Source: Phycisphaerae bacterium (GTDB taxonomy: Bacteria; Planctomycetota; Phycisphaerae; Sedimentisphaerales; SM23-30). From it: a stretch of DNA of 6,915 bases. Numbering within the stretch: position 1 is the first letter of the stretch; each line of letters begins with the position of its first letter. The stretch lies in the NCBI GenBank assembly GCA_021736565.1, contig JAIPFO010000205.1, forward strand, positions 1 to 6,915, read 5' to 3'. Both the position numbers and the translations under genes were made by a program. Under the pieces are notes generated by a model, which was not told the origin of the DNA, ran no database searches, and saw only the letters and a list, made by a program, of their open reading frames with translations. Positions 1 through 5,107 of this stretch are shown here, piece by piece.

Positions 1-112
1 CCCCAATTCCCCACCACTGCGCTACACCATCCCCCCCATCTTACCAGATCCGGCACGCCCAACTAAAAAGCCACCCAACAAAAAATCACCCCCTCAAAAC
101 ACTCCCGGCCAT

Positions 113-148
113 AAAAAAAAGTAGAGACACGATACGTCGCGTCTCTAC
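113..148 (-). terminator. Rho-independent terminator of metK
   Basis: Read on the minus strand, an 8-bp perfect stem (GTAGAGAC at 121-128 with GTCTCTAC at 141-148) encloses a 12-nt loop that can add two inner C-G pairs. It is followed directly by eight U residues (the A run at 113-120). It begins about 35 nt after the metK stop codon, so it closes the metK transcript. No plus-strand gene ends here, and the plus side of the hairpin lacks a T run, so it looks unidirectional. Confidence 0.88.
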
Positions 149-183
149 TCATATTTAAAATCAAAGATCAGACCGCCAGAAAT

Positions 184-1377
184 CTAAATCCCGGCCAGTT
201 TCTTAAGTTCATCAGCATGGTCCGTCAGTTCCCAGGTAAATCCATCTCCCTTACGGCCGAAATGACCATGGGCCGCCGTTGGCAAATAAATAGGCCTTAG
301 CAGGTCTAAATGCTTAATGATCGCCGCTGGCGTCAATTCAAACACCTTTCGAATCAGCTTGGTGATCTCCGTATCGGCAATTTTACCCGTTCCCATCGTA
401 TCGACACGCACCGAAACCGGCTCCGCAACGCCAATCGCATAGGCCAACTGGATCTCGCAATTGGTCGCCAAACCGGCTGCAACAATGTTTTTAGCCACGT
501 GACGGGCCATATACGCCGCCGACCTATCCACTTTACTGGGGTCCTTACCACTAAAAGCACCACCGCCATGACGACCGGACCCACCATATGTATCCACAAT
601 GATCTTTCGACCGGTTAAACCACAATCACCATGCGGGCCGCCCACAACAAACCGCCCCGTTGGGTTCACATGTATCTTCAGTTTCTTATCAACCAGTTTC
701 TTGGGTAAAACAGGCATAATTATCTCATCAATCACGGATTTTCGCAGTTTTTTATACGAAATATCAGGGTCATGCTGAGTTGAGATCACTACCGTATCGA
801 TCCGAACAGGCTTCAATCCGTCATATTCAACCGTCACCTGGCTCTTGACATCAGGCCGTAACCATGGGAGTTTATTACTCTTACGTAATTTGGCCTGACG
901 TTCCACCAGGCGATGTGACAGATGGATCGCCAGCGGCATCAGGACCGGGGTCTCCTTACAAGCATACCCAAACATCAATCCCTGGTCCCCAGCGCCCTGT
1001 TCCCTATGTAAGCCATCGCCTGCGGTTACACCCTGGCTGATATCAGGGGATTGTGTATCCAGGCTCACTAAAATCGCACAATATTCACCGTCTATGCCAT
1101 ATTCCGCATTGGTATAGCCAATATCTTTCAGTGTTTTTCGAACAATAAAGGGTATGTCCACATCCGCCTTGGTCGTGACCTCGCCAGCGACCACCACCAG
1201 TCCCGTCGTGATCATCGTCTCACACGCAACACGACTATGGGGGTCCTGAGCCAGCATCGCATCCAGCACAGCGTCAGAGATCTGGTCCGCCACTTTATCC
1301 GGGTGCCCCATACCGACTGATTCACTGGTAAAGAGATAATTCTCCGTGTTACTCTTGGTTGTTACTTTTTTTGCCAA
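184..1377 (-). CDS. metK: S-adenosylmethionine synthetase (methionine adenosyltransferase)
   Basis: This cytoplasmic enzyme makes S-adenosylmethionine from methionine and ATP, releasing phosphate and pyrophosphate; it is the cell's main methyl-donor source. The 397 residues carry all family hallmarks: the N-terminal GHPDK methionine/ATP loop (residues 24-28), the signature GAGDQGLMFGYA (128-139), the GGPHGDCGLTGRK segment (246-258) and the glycine-rich P-loop-like GGGAFSGKD (271-279). Length is slightly above the roughly 384 of E. coli MetK because of about ten extra N-terminal residues. The start is a TTG (1375-1377), chosen because an AAGGAG Shine-Dalgarno lies 8 nt upstream and no ATG precedes the GHPDK loop in frame. 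A promoter about 230 nt upstream implies a long leader with a possible small ORF overlapping the first codons. I see no match to a known SAM riboswitch in that leader. Identification is essentially certain. Confidence 0.98.
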   Translation of the reverse strand: MAKKVTTKSNTENYLFTSESVGMGHPDKVADQISDAVLDAMLAQDPHSRVACETMITTGLVVVAGEVTTKADVDIPFIVRKTLKDIGYTNAEYGIDGEYCAILVSLDTQSPDISQGVTAGDGLHREQGAGDQGLMFGYACKETPVLMPLAIHLSHRLVERQAKLRKSNKLPWLRPDVKSQVTVEYDGLKPVRIDTVVISTQHDPDISYKKLRKSVIDEIIMPVLPKKLVDKKLKIHVNPTGRFVVGGPHGDCGLTGRKIIVDTYGGSGRHGGGAFSGKDPSKVDRSAAYMARHVAKNIVAAGLATNCEIQLAYAIGVAEPVSVRVDTMGTGKIADTEITKLIRKVFELTPAAIIKHLDLLRPIYLPTAAHGHFGRKGDGFTWELTDHADELKKLAGI

Positions 1378-1583
1378 ATTTTTAGCTCCTTCAGAAGAAA
1401 TTTCTGATTTAGGTGGTCAATGCCCACACAATACATAGATTTTTGATCAATCAGCTCGATGGATTTATGCGTCAAAAGTGAGTTTAAAGCCTCTAAATCG
1501 CCCTTTATGATTTGGGTAAAGGGTTTTGAAATATTGATGACGCTGGCATCTGGATTGATTCCCCCGTATTTACTTATCGACAA
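1362..1583 (-). CDS. possible 73-residue ORF in the metK leader, overlapping the metK start
   Basis: I do not recognise this protein. It would be a soluble, fairly basic polypeptide rich in I, L, K, S and D, with no membrane segment, cysteine pair or evident DNA-binding motif. It lies between a good minus-strand promoter and metK, and its TAA stop is 14 nt inside metK in another frame, an arrangement that could couple translation of the two. Against it, the first start is a TTG at 1581-1583 with an AAAAGGA purine run touching the codon (no spacer), and a stop lies two codons further upstream. A 7-bp hairpin (1501-1523) and one GTCAAAAGT repeat (1471-1479) lie inside. It could equally be an untranslated metK leader. 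Confidence 0.35.
   Translation of the reverse strand: MSISKYGGINPDASVINISKPFTQIIKGDLEALNSLLTHKSIELIDQKSMYCVGIDHLNQKFLLKELKIWQKK
1471..1479 (+). repeat. GTCAAAAGT repeat, copy 1 (GC-preceded)
   Basis: This copy lies in the metK leader and would be translated, on the other strand, inside the possible 73-residue ORF. It belongs to the GCGTCAAAAGT subset shared with the copies at 4367 and 6897. I see no suitable -10 for its complementary TTGAC. Confidence 0.5.
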
Positions 1584-1613
1584 TCCTTTTTAAATTGTTG
1601 TCGCATTTCAGTA

Positions 1614-1642
1614 ATATTATATTTTTTTTCCCTGTTTATCAA
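1614..1642 (-). promoter_or_regulatory. sigma70-type promoter for the metK leader
   Basis: On the minus strand a -35 box TTGATA (complement of 1637-1642) precedes a perfect -10 TATAAT (1616-1621) with a 15-nt spacer that contains eight A residues. An alternative -10, TAATAT (1614-1619), gives the optimal 17-nt spacer. Transcription would start near 1607, leaving a leader of about 230 nt before metK. The assignment rests on hexamer matches only; the 15-nt spacer is short. Confidence 0.6.
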
Positions 1643-1712
1643 GCATTTTCACTGTAACAATTGGAGTTTTATTAGACTTCCGCATGAAAAATAAGGTTGT
1701 AGGAATCTCGAA

Positions 1713-1814
1713 ATGCCCTTTAACATGCCAAAAACAGGCCTCAAAAAAACATTTGACGCTGCTGTCTTGTTGGGTTTATTCGGCATCTTCCCGGTCTTAC
1801 ACCATTTCCACTAA
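1713..1814 (+). CDS. possible 33-residue small membrane protein
   Basis: This short ORF is unrecognised. It begins MPFNMPKTGLKK, a short basic N-terminus, followed by a hydrophobic stretch (AAVLLGLFGIFPVL, about residues 17-30) that could span or insert into the membrane, and ends in a His/Phe tail before TAA. The ATG has an AGGA Shine-Dalgarno (1701-1704) 8 nt upstream. A mediocre promoter (TTCACT at 1648-1653, 16-nt spacer, TATTAG at 1670-1675) would serve it. It sits in a 312-nt stretch between the metK leader and the next gene, divergent from the leader promoter. A longer overlapping plus-strand frame (1684-1935) looks like a shadow. Size makes chance occurrence likely. Confidence 0.25.
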   Translation: MPFNMPKTGLKKTFDAAVLLGLFGIFPVLHHFH

Positions 1815-1895
1815 ACACCGTCCGTTAAAAAAAAACCGAAAACCCCGTAAGTCTCTATTATACAATGGCTTAATAATCAAAATATCTCGCCGGTA

Positions 1896-2330
1896 TCAGG
1901 CGGCCACCACGGCCCCCAGAAAACGGTCTAAATAGTCACGATGCAAAAAAATCTCTACCGCTCGAGCCGTAGTATCGTGGTCCACCCCCCATAAACTCAC
2001 ACGCAGGTCTTTTAATTCAACATCCATCTGCACTGTCAGGGTATCATCGATCACTAATGCATTTGAAAGTTTTCGATATAAATAAGCCGAAACGGCATTG
2101 GTCCCTGGGCCGCCCACTGAAATCAACGGCATCTGGTGCAACGCCTCAGCATTCAAATACCACAAGTCGCTTAGCACCACCAGCGTCCCGTCCAGTTCCA
2201 ATTCCCTCAAACGCTTATCAATGCATTTTTTTAAGTGATACGCAAGGGGGCGGTCGGCTCGCTCAGCTCGCAGGCTCGATCCTGTCACGATCAATATTCC
2301 ATTTTCAAGTAGCTCATTATCTGGAATCAT
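1896..2330 (-). CDS. uncharacterised conserved-looking 144-residue protein
   Basis: I cannot assign a family. The sequence reads like a compact alpha/beta cytoplasmic protein: a hydrophobic strand GILIVTGSSL (11-20), a charged helix (about 30-47), a second strand TLVVLSDLWYL (49-59), a turn-like motif VGGPGTNAVSAYL (72-84) and a third strand, then VSLWGVDHDTTARAVEIFL (111-129) before the end. No signal peptide or transmembrane helix is visible. The ATG start has a GAG Shine-Dalgarno 5 nt upstream and lies about 45 nt below a strong promoter. It is separated from the epimerase gene by 189 nt, so it is probably transcribed alone. The GGPGTN loop followed by a helix resembles a nucleotide- or phosphate-binding turn, but that is only a guess. 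Coding is well supported by length, start signals and composition; function is unknown. Confidence 0.85.
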   Translation of the reverse strand: MIPDNELLENGILIVTGSSLRAERADRPLAYHLKKCIDKRLRELELDGTLVVLSDLWYLNAEALHQMPLISVGGPGTNAVSAYLYRKLSNALVIDDTLTVQMDVELKDLRVSLWGVDHDTTARAVEIFLHRDYLDRFLGAVVAA

Positions 2331-2381
2331 GGTAACTCATATCTCTTAAAGTGTCTTCTCTGGTGCATTTTCTCACAGCAC

Positions 2382-2411
2382 ATTATAGACGCAATACCCG
2401 ACAAATGGCAA
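2382..2411 (-). promoter_or_regulatory. strong sigma70-type promoter of the 144-residue protein gene
   Basis: On the minus strand a TTGCCA -35 box (2406-2411, five of six consensus) precedes a perfect TATAAT (2382-2387) with an 18-nt spacer. The start site would be near 2375, giving an untranslated leader of about 45 nt before the ATG at 2330. This supports separate transcription from the epimerase gene upstream. Confidence 0.65.
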
Positions 2412-2519
2412 ATAGTCACATCAAATGTTGATATTTGTATTTAAAATGAGCCCTTTAGATACTGGAAACAGGTCTCGAAAATACATAGGGCACTGGCGTC
2501 TATACTGCCGTTATTCTAG

Positions 2520-3719
2520 TCACATTAAATCAATTTTTCTCGGTTTTTCTATAATAAATTTTGAAATCATCTCACGGCGAACCGATATCCCCAGTCCCGG
2601 CGGAGGGAATGGCTTCATTTTCCCCCCGTAGCCAAAGCGTATTTGGGGCCTGACAATATCCTCCCTGAGCAGAAATGTCCCATAACATATCTCTGTAAAG
2701 CTCGTATTAGGAACGAGTTGCAAAAACTGCCTGCCCGCCCCCGCCAGAATTCCCGTCTCACCCAATATCGTACCCAACTGATACCCGTGTGAATAGTCAA
2801 ACGCCATTTCTGCCATACGGATCGCGGGGATTAAGCCCCCATTTTTACTGATCCCTATATTAAAATAATCCACCAGGTCTTTTTCCAGTAGATCCGCCGC
2901 ATTTTCAATGCTAATAAGCGACTCATCCACCATTAGAGGCACGTGTGACAAATTCGCCAGGGCATTCCAGTGGTCATGGTCATCGATCGCCAGGGGCTGC
3001 TCAATGCAACAAACACACATCCTGGCCAGTTTCTCACTCATCGCGGTTGCGGTATCAATATCCCACGCACCATCGGCATCGACTCGCAATGTCATACCGC
3101 CAATACCCAGCTGACGCTCATACCGCTGCTGGATGAGCTGCAACTTCTCATTATCATGCTCACCACTCATTTTTAATTTGAAGTCTCGCAAGCCAAATAT
3201 TCGCATCAGACGCAGCTGTCTCATCATCTTTTCGGGGTCATTCGCATTGAGCAACCCACTGACCCGGACTGATTCGATCGAACCGCCATGAGAAAACCCA
3301 CCATACCCTAAGTAACCGGTAATACTGGACATATCGCAGTTAAAATACTTCCCGTAGGCGTCCAGTAATGCCAGTTCCACCGCGCACCGCGAGGCATTAA
3401 TGATCTGGCCCTGCTCATTGGTAAATGGCAAATGATAGGCAATCTCAAGAATATCCGAAAAAGTCTTCGGCTCAATTTTTCCCTGCTTCCTCAATTCGTC
3501 CGACAGAAAACCCTCAATATTGAACACGATCGTTTCTGGCGTTTCCCCCGTCAAGCCGACCTGCCCGATCCCCTCACCAAATCCAACCGTGCCATCTGCC
3601 AGCAACGCAGCAACGACTACAGTATCCACAGAAGCCTGGCCACCTGTTGAACTGCAATACCAGTCCCGAAACGGCATGCGAAGGTGATATATCTGTAGTT
3701 CTATCAAGCGATTAGACAT
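2520..3719 (-). CDS. enolase-superfamily enzyme, muconate-lactonizing subgroup (dipeptide epimerase-like)
   Basis: Members of this subgroup abstract a proton next to a carboxylate with two opposed lysines and a Mg2+ ion; relatives include L-Ala-D/L-Glu epimerases, o-succinylbenzoate synthases and muconate cycloisomerases. Numbered from the ATG at 3719 (399 residues), the catalytic set is complete: KLK (K181 and K183), metal ligands D214 (in RVDADGAW), E240 (in EQP) and D265 (in VDES), and the second base K292 (in SKNGG). The N-terminal capping domain contains TGETPET (57-63). An in-frame TTG at 3749 would add ten residues. I prefer the ATG because family sequences begin close to this strand and a TATAAT box lies 6 nt before it. 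The gene follows the thioredoxin-like gene by 43 bp. Peptidoglycan-derived dipeptide epimerisation is the best guess; substrate specificity cannot be read from sequence. Confidence 0.92.
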   Translation of the reverse strand: MSNRLIELQIYHLRMPFRDWYCSSTGGQASVDTVVVAALLADGTVGFGEGIGQVGLTGETPETIVFNIEGFLSDELRKQGKIEPKTFSDILEIAYHLPFTNEQGQIINASRCAVELALLDAYGKYFNCDMSSITGYLGYGGFSHGGSIESVRVSGLLNANDPEKMMRQLRLMRIFGLRDFKLKMSGEHDNEKLQLIQQRYERQLGIGGMTLRVDADGAWDIDTATAMSEKLARMCVCCIEQPLAIDDHDHWNALANLSHVPLMVDESLISIENAADLLEKDLVDYFNIGISKNGGLIPAIRMAEMAFDYSHGYQLGTILGETGILAGAGRQFLQLVPNTSFTEICYGTFLLREDIVRPQIRFGYGGKMKPFPPPGLGISVRREMISKFIIEKPRKIDLM

Positions 3720-3725
3720 TGCACG

Positions 3726-3759
3726 ATTATAAAATAATCCACGCCGCAAAGGAAGTCAA
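3726..3759 (-). promoter_or_regulatory. possible promoter of the epimerase gene, leaderless architecture
   Basis: A perfect TATAAT (minus strand, 3726-3731) sits 6 nt before the ATG at 3719, which would place the transcription start on the A of the start codon. The nearest -35 candidate, TTGACT at 3754-3759, lies 22 nt away, too far for it. That -35 pairs instead at 17 nt with the weaker TATTTT (3731-3736). No Shine-Dalgarno precedes the ATG. The gene may also be read from the upstream thioredoxin promoter. Confidence 0.4.
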
Positions 3760-3763
3760 AAGT
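3755..3763 (+). repeat. GTCAAAAGT repeat, copy 2, at the thioredoxin-epimerase junction
   Basis: It overlaps the stop codon of the thioredoxin-like gene. It is part of an 8-bp inverted repeat (GAAGTCAA at 3752-3759 with TTGACTTC at 3775-3782), and an inner AAGTCAA (3760-3766) can pair with the same arm. A transcript through the junction could therefore fold in two ways. Confidence 0.5.
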
Positions 3764-4335
3764 CAATCCTTGTGTTGACTTCTTAGGCGGGGGCTGAGTT
3801 GGAGCATGATTTGGATTCGTTCTATTTCATTTAGCCAGTCTTGCAGGGTGGCGGTCAGTTCGTTGGTTTCGGGTGGGAAAAGCCCTGTCGAGCAGGCCGC
3901 CCCCAGTCGTTTTTGGGCGATAATGCGATAGCGGGTGAGCGTGCGGTCGCCGTAAACGCTGCAGAGGGCGTAGTCTTCGGCCATGAACAGGGCGACGGGG
4001 ACCCGGTGCCCCTGGTTGATGGTGAGATTGTCGCGAAGTTCGGGGACCTGATCCCGGTCGAGGAATCGCAGGGTAATTTTTTGGCAGGACTCGGCAATTC
4101 TGGCGAGCATGGGACACTGTTCGACGCAATCCCCACACCATATCCCGCTGAGGACCAGGATGTTCATTTCGCGGGTAAACCTTGTGAGCAACTGTTCTTG
4201 CCCGTCGGTTAGCGTGAGGGACCTGTGGATATTTCCCCAGCGTTCCCGGTCATTGGAATTGCCGGTGGCAAGATAGGGTTTATAGGGTAATGCTTTGGAA
4301 AAGACGTTTTGGAGGTATTCAGTATTAAATAGCAT
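3763..4335 (-). CDS. thioredoxin-like protein with a CGDC active site
   Basis: This is a thioredoxin-fold protein. From the ATG at 4335 it has 190 residues. The redox motif SGIWCGDCVEQCPML holds the Cys pair C67 and C70 after a hydrophobic strand (residues 58-63), and the cis-proline is P113 in RVPVALF. Beyond the core lies a YGDRTLTRYR segment (128-137) and a helical C-terminus. No signal peptide or membrane helix is visible, so it probably acts in the cytoplasm as a disulfide reductase or in redox sensing; a third nearby cysteine (C74) is unusual. In-frame alternatives are ATG at 4344 and TTG at 4371. The TTG overlaps the -35 box of the promoter found here and the predicted transcript begins at about 4335, so I choose that ATG. 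The next gene starts 43 bp after the stop. The specific partner is unknown. Confidence 0.9.
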   Translation of the reverse strand: MLFNTEYLQNVFSKALPYKPYLATGNSNDRERWGNIHRSLTLTDGQEQLLTRFTREMNILVLSGIWCGDCVEQCPMLARIAESCQKITLRFLDRDQVPELRDNLTINQGHRVPVALFMAEDYALCSVYGDRTLTRYRIIAQKRLGAACSTGLFPPETNELTATLQDWLNEIERIQIMLQLSPRLRSQHKD

Positions 4336-4342
4336 GGTGGTC

Positions 4343-4371
4343 ATTTTAGCAATTTTTACATTTCGCGTCAA
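4343..4371 (-). promoter_or_regulatory. sigma70-type promoter of the thioredoxin-like gene, probably leaderless
   Basis: On the minus strand a TTGACG -35 box (4366-4371, five of six) and a TAAAAT -10 box (4343-4348, five of six) are separated by exactly 17 nt. The predicted start falls at 4335-4336, on the ATG, so the mRNA would have no leader; no Shine-Dalgarno is present upstream. The -35 box lies inside a GTCAAAAGT repeat copy and inside an imperfect hairpin (GCGTCAAAA at 4365-4373 with TTTTGATGC at 4380-4388, one G-U pair), which could be an operator. Confidence 0.65.
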
Positions 4372-4375
4372 AAGT
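4367..4375 (+). repeat. GTCAAAAGT repeat, copy 3, at the thioredoxin promoter
   Basis: On the minus strand this copy supplies the -35 hexamer of the thioredoxin promoter. Its extended form, GTCAAAAGTCG followed one base later by four or more T residues, closely resembles the copy at 5299. Confidence 0.6.
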
Positions 4376-4542
4376 CGATTTTTGATGCCAGTGTTATAAC
4401 GATTGTGAAGCGTGGATTCGGGTTCTTCATCGACGTCTTACGCGGGCGCCATTTATGTATTTCAAGCAGGTTGTGGCGTTATAATTGATAGAACCGGAAC
4501 AGACCCACCTGGGCGATGTAATCCTTTTGTTTAGAGGGGGGC

Positions 4543-4614
4543 GTTTTTATGTTATAAATCGCATATTTTTTGACATTAATCATTGTTTTTAAGCATAAAA
4601 ACCCTGTTTTTATG
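4543..4614 (+). repeat. cluster of phased GTTTTTA[A/T]G motifs, possible operator or switching hairpin
   Basis: Three direct copies occur at 4543-4551 (GTTTTTATG), 4585-4593 (GTTTTTAAG) and 4606-4614 (GTTTTTATG), offset by 42 and 21 bp. One inverted copy (CATAAAAAC, 4594-4602) lies between the last two. The inverted copy can pair perfectly over 9 bp with the third copy (3-nt loop), or over 7 bp with the second (4-nt loop), so two hairpins would be mutually exclusive. The cluster is upstream of the small membrane protein gene. Function is inferred only from the arrangement. Confidence 0.5.
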
Positions 4615-4642
4615 GAGAGGTCAATAGAACTTTTAATCAAAT

Positions 4643-4671
4643 TTGCCGAGGTCACTTTTACATGGTATGCT
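4643..4671 (+). promoter_or_regulatory. extended -10 promoter of the small membrane protein gene
   Basis: TTGCCG (4643-4648) and TATGCT (4666-4671) are separated by 17 nt, and a TGG immediately before the -10 supplies the extended -10 element. The start site near 4678 gives a leader of about 73 nt ending in the strong Shine-Dalgarno of the 4751 gene. Each hexamer matches four of six consensus bases. Confidence 0.5.
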
Positions 4672-4750
4672 TTAATGACAGCGTATTGGTGTGGGAATCA
4701 ATACATTTTGATCCAGTGAGATTTGCTTTCTTTTTTATGGAGGTGAGAAT

Positions 4751-4996
4751 ATGAGCAGATCAAGTAGACCGTCATTATTGACGCTATTATTAACGTTTTT
4801 TGCCGGAGCGATATCGATGTTTCTGTTTTTAACGCCCGGTAAAGTCCATTATCGCGATATCTTAGATCCGGGCAAACGGCAGGAGATGGCCGATTTTACA
4901 AACGCGGCTAAGCAGGTTGAGCGTGTGGGTGATATGGCCACTTACTATGCCTACCGGGCGAAGCATTATATCAAGGACGAACCGGAAAATCAGTGA
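4751..4996 (+). CDS. small single-pass membrane protein, 81 residues, unknown function
   Basis: I do not recognise a family. A short basic N-terminus (R3, R6) precedes one hydrophobic helix (about residues 8-28, LLTLLLTFFAGAISMFLFL), then a hydrophilic tail of about 50 residues that is probably helical, with many charged and aromatic positions (ATYYAYRAKHYIKDEPE at 63-79). There is no cleavage-site pattern typical of a secreted protein, so a membrane anchor is more likely than a cleaved signal. It has the strongest ribosome-binding site in the window: GGAGGTGA (4739-4746), 4 nt before the ATG. It also has its own promoter and a strong terminator downstream, so it forms a complete single-gene transcription unit. 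The combination of signals makes a real gene very likely despite its size. The role is unknown. Confidence 0.85.
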   Translation: MSRSSRPSLLTLLLTFFAGAISMFLFLTPGKVHYRDILDPGKRQEMADFTNAAKQVERVGDMATYYAYRAKHYIKDEPENQ

Positions 4997-5026
4997 AAGC
5001 AGGAGGCTGGATTGCCGGCCACTGAC

Positions 5027-5046
5027 CCGCATCTTTAGGGATGCGG
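5027..5046 (+). terminator. short hairpin before the main terminator
   Basis: A 6-bp GC-rich stem (CCGCAT at 5027-5032 with ATGCGG at 5041-5046) and an 8-nt loop lie 30 nt after the stop of the small membrane protein gene. The following TTTATA is only a weak T tract. It may be a minor terminator or protect the 3' end; the hairpin at 5060 probably does most of the termination. Confidence 0.4.
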
Positions 5047-5059
5047 TTTATATAGCTTT

Positions 5060-5107
5060 ACGGCCGATCGACTGTACCAGGAATGGTATCGCCGGTCGGC
5101 CGTTTTT
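5060..5107 (+). terminator. strong Rho-independent terminator of the small membrane protein gene
   Basis: The outer arms ACGGCCGA (5060-5067) and TCGGCCGT (5096-5103) pair over 8 bp and extend inward through a G-U and two G-C pairs. After a small internal loop, TACCA (5075-5079) pairs with TGGTA (5084-5088) around a GGAA loop, which belongs to the stable GNRA class. A run of five T residues (5103-5107) follows. The long two-part stem with a capping tetraloop is more elaborate than a minimal terminator. Confidence 0.88.

Larger units (their letters stand above)
4372..4750. other. divergent intergenic region with control elements but no supportable gene
   Basis: This gap separates the minus-strand thioredoxin-like gene from the plus-strand small membrane protein gene. 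It contains a hairpin arm at 4380-4388 near the leftward promoter, an isolated TATAAT (4480-4485) with no -35, the GTTTTTA[A/T]G motif cluster (4543-4614), and an extended -10 promoter (4643-4671). A TTGACA at 4570-4575 with CATAAA at 4594-4599 (18-nt spacer) is a second plus-strand promoter candidate, and its -10 falls inside the motif cluster. A 35-codon frame at 4612-4719 lacks a Shine-Dalgarno and is not called. Confidence 0.6.

Noticed and set aside
1..40. Possible partial minus-strand tRNA: GTGTAGCGCAGTGGT resembles a tRNA D-arm
   Set aside because: The bases after the loop (GGGGAATT) do not pair with the GCGC stem, no anticodon or T arm is within the window, and the surroundings are simple G/C-rich sequence. 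At most a degraded or truncated end; not called.
310..618. Open frames on both strands inside metK
   Set aside because: Shadows of the metK reading frame with no ribosome-binding site or recognisable sequence.
1501..1523. Hairpin in the metK leader as a terminator or attenuator
   Set aside because: The 7-bp stem is perfect, but on the minus strand it is followed by CGATTTAG rather than a U tract, so it is not a Rho-independent terminator.
1827..1835. Run of nine A residues (T on the minus strand) downstream of the 144-residue gene, a possible terminator
   Set aside because: No stable GC-rich stem precedes the run on the minus strand.
1684..1935. 83-codon plus frame in the gap, running into the next gene
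   Set aside because: Odd composition rich in K, R and S, no domain, overlaps the end of the opposing 144-residue gene, and lies in a different frame from the better-supported 33-codon ORF.
3841..4212. 123-codon plus frame opposite the thioredoxin-like gene
   Set aside because: The opposite strand carries clear thioredoxin motifs; this frame is antisense with no start signals.
4612..4719. 35-codon plus ORF upstream of the small membrane protein gene
   Set aside because: It has no Shine-Dalgarno, and its ATG is part of the repeated GTTTTTATG motif. It overlaps the promoter of the next gene, so regulatory DNA explains the region better.
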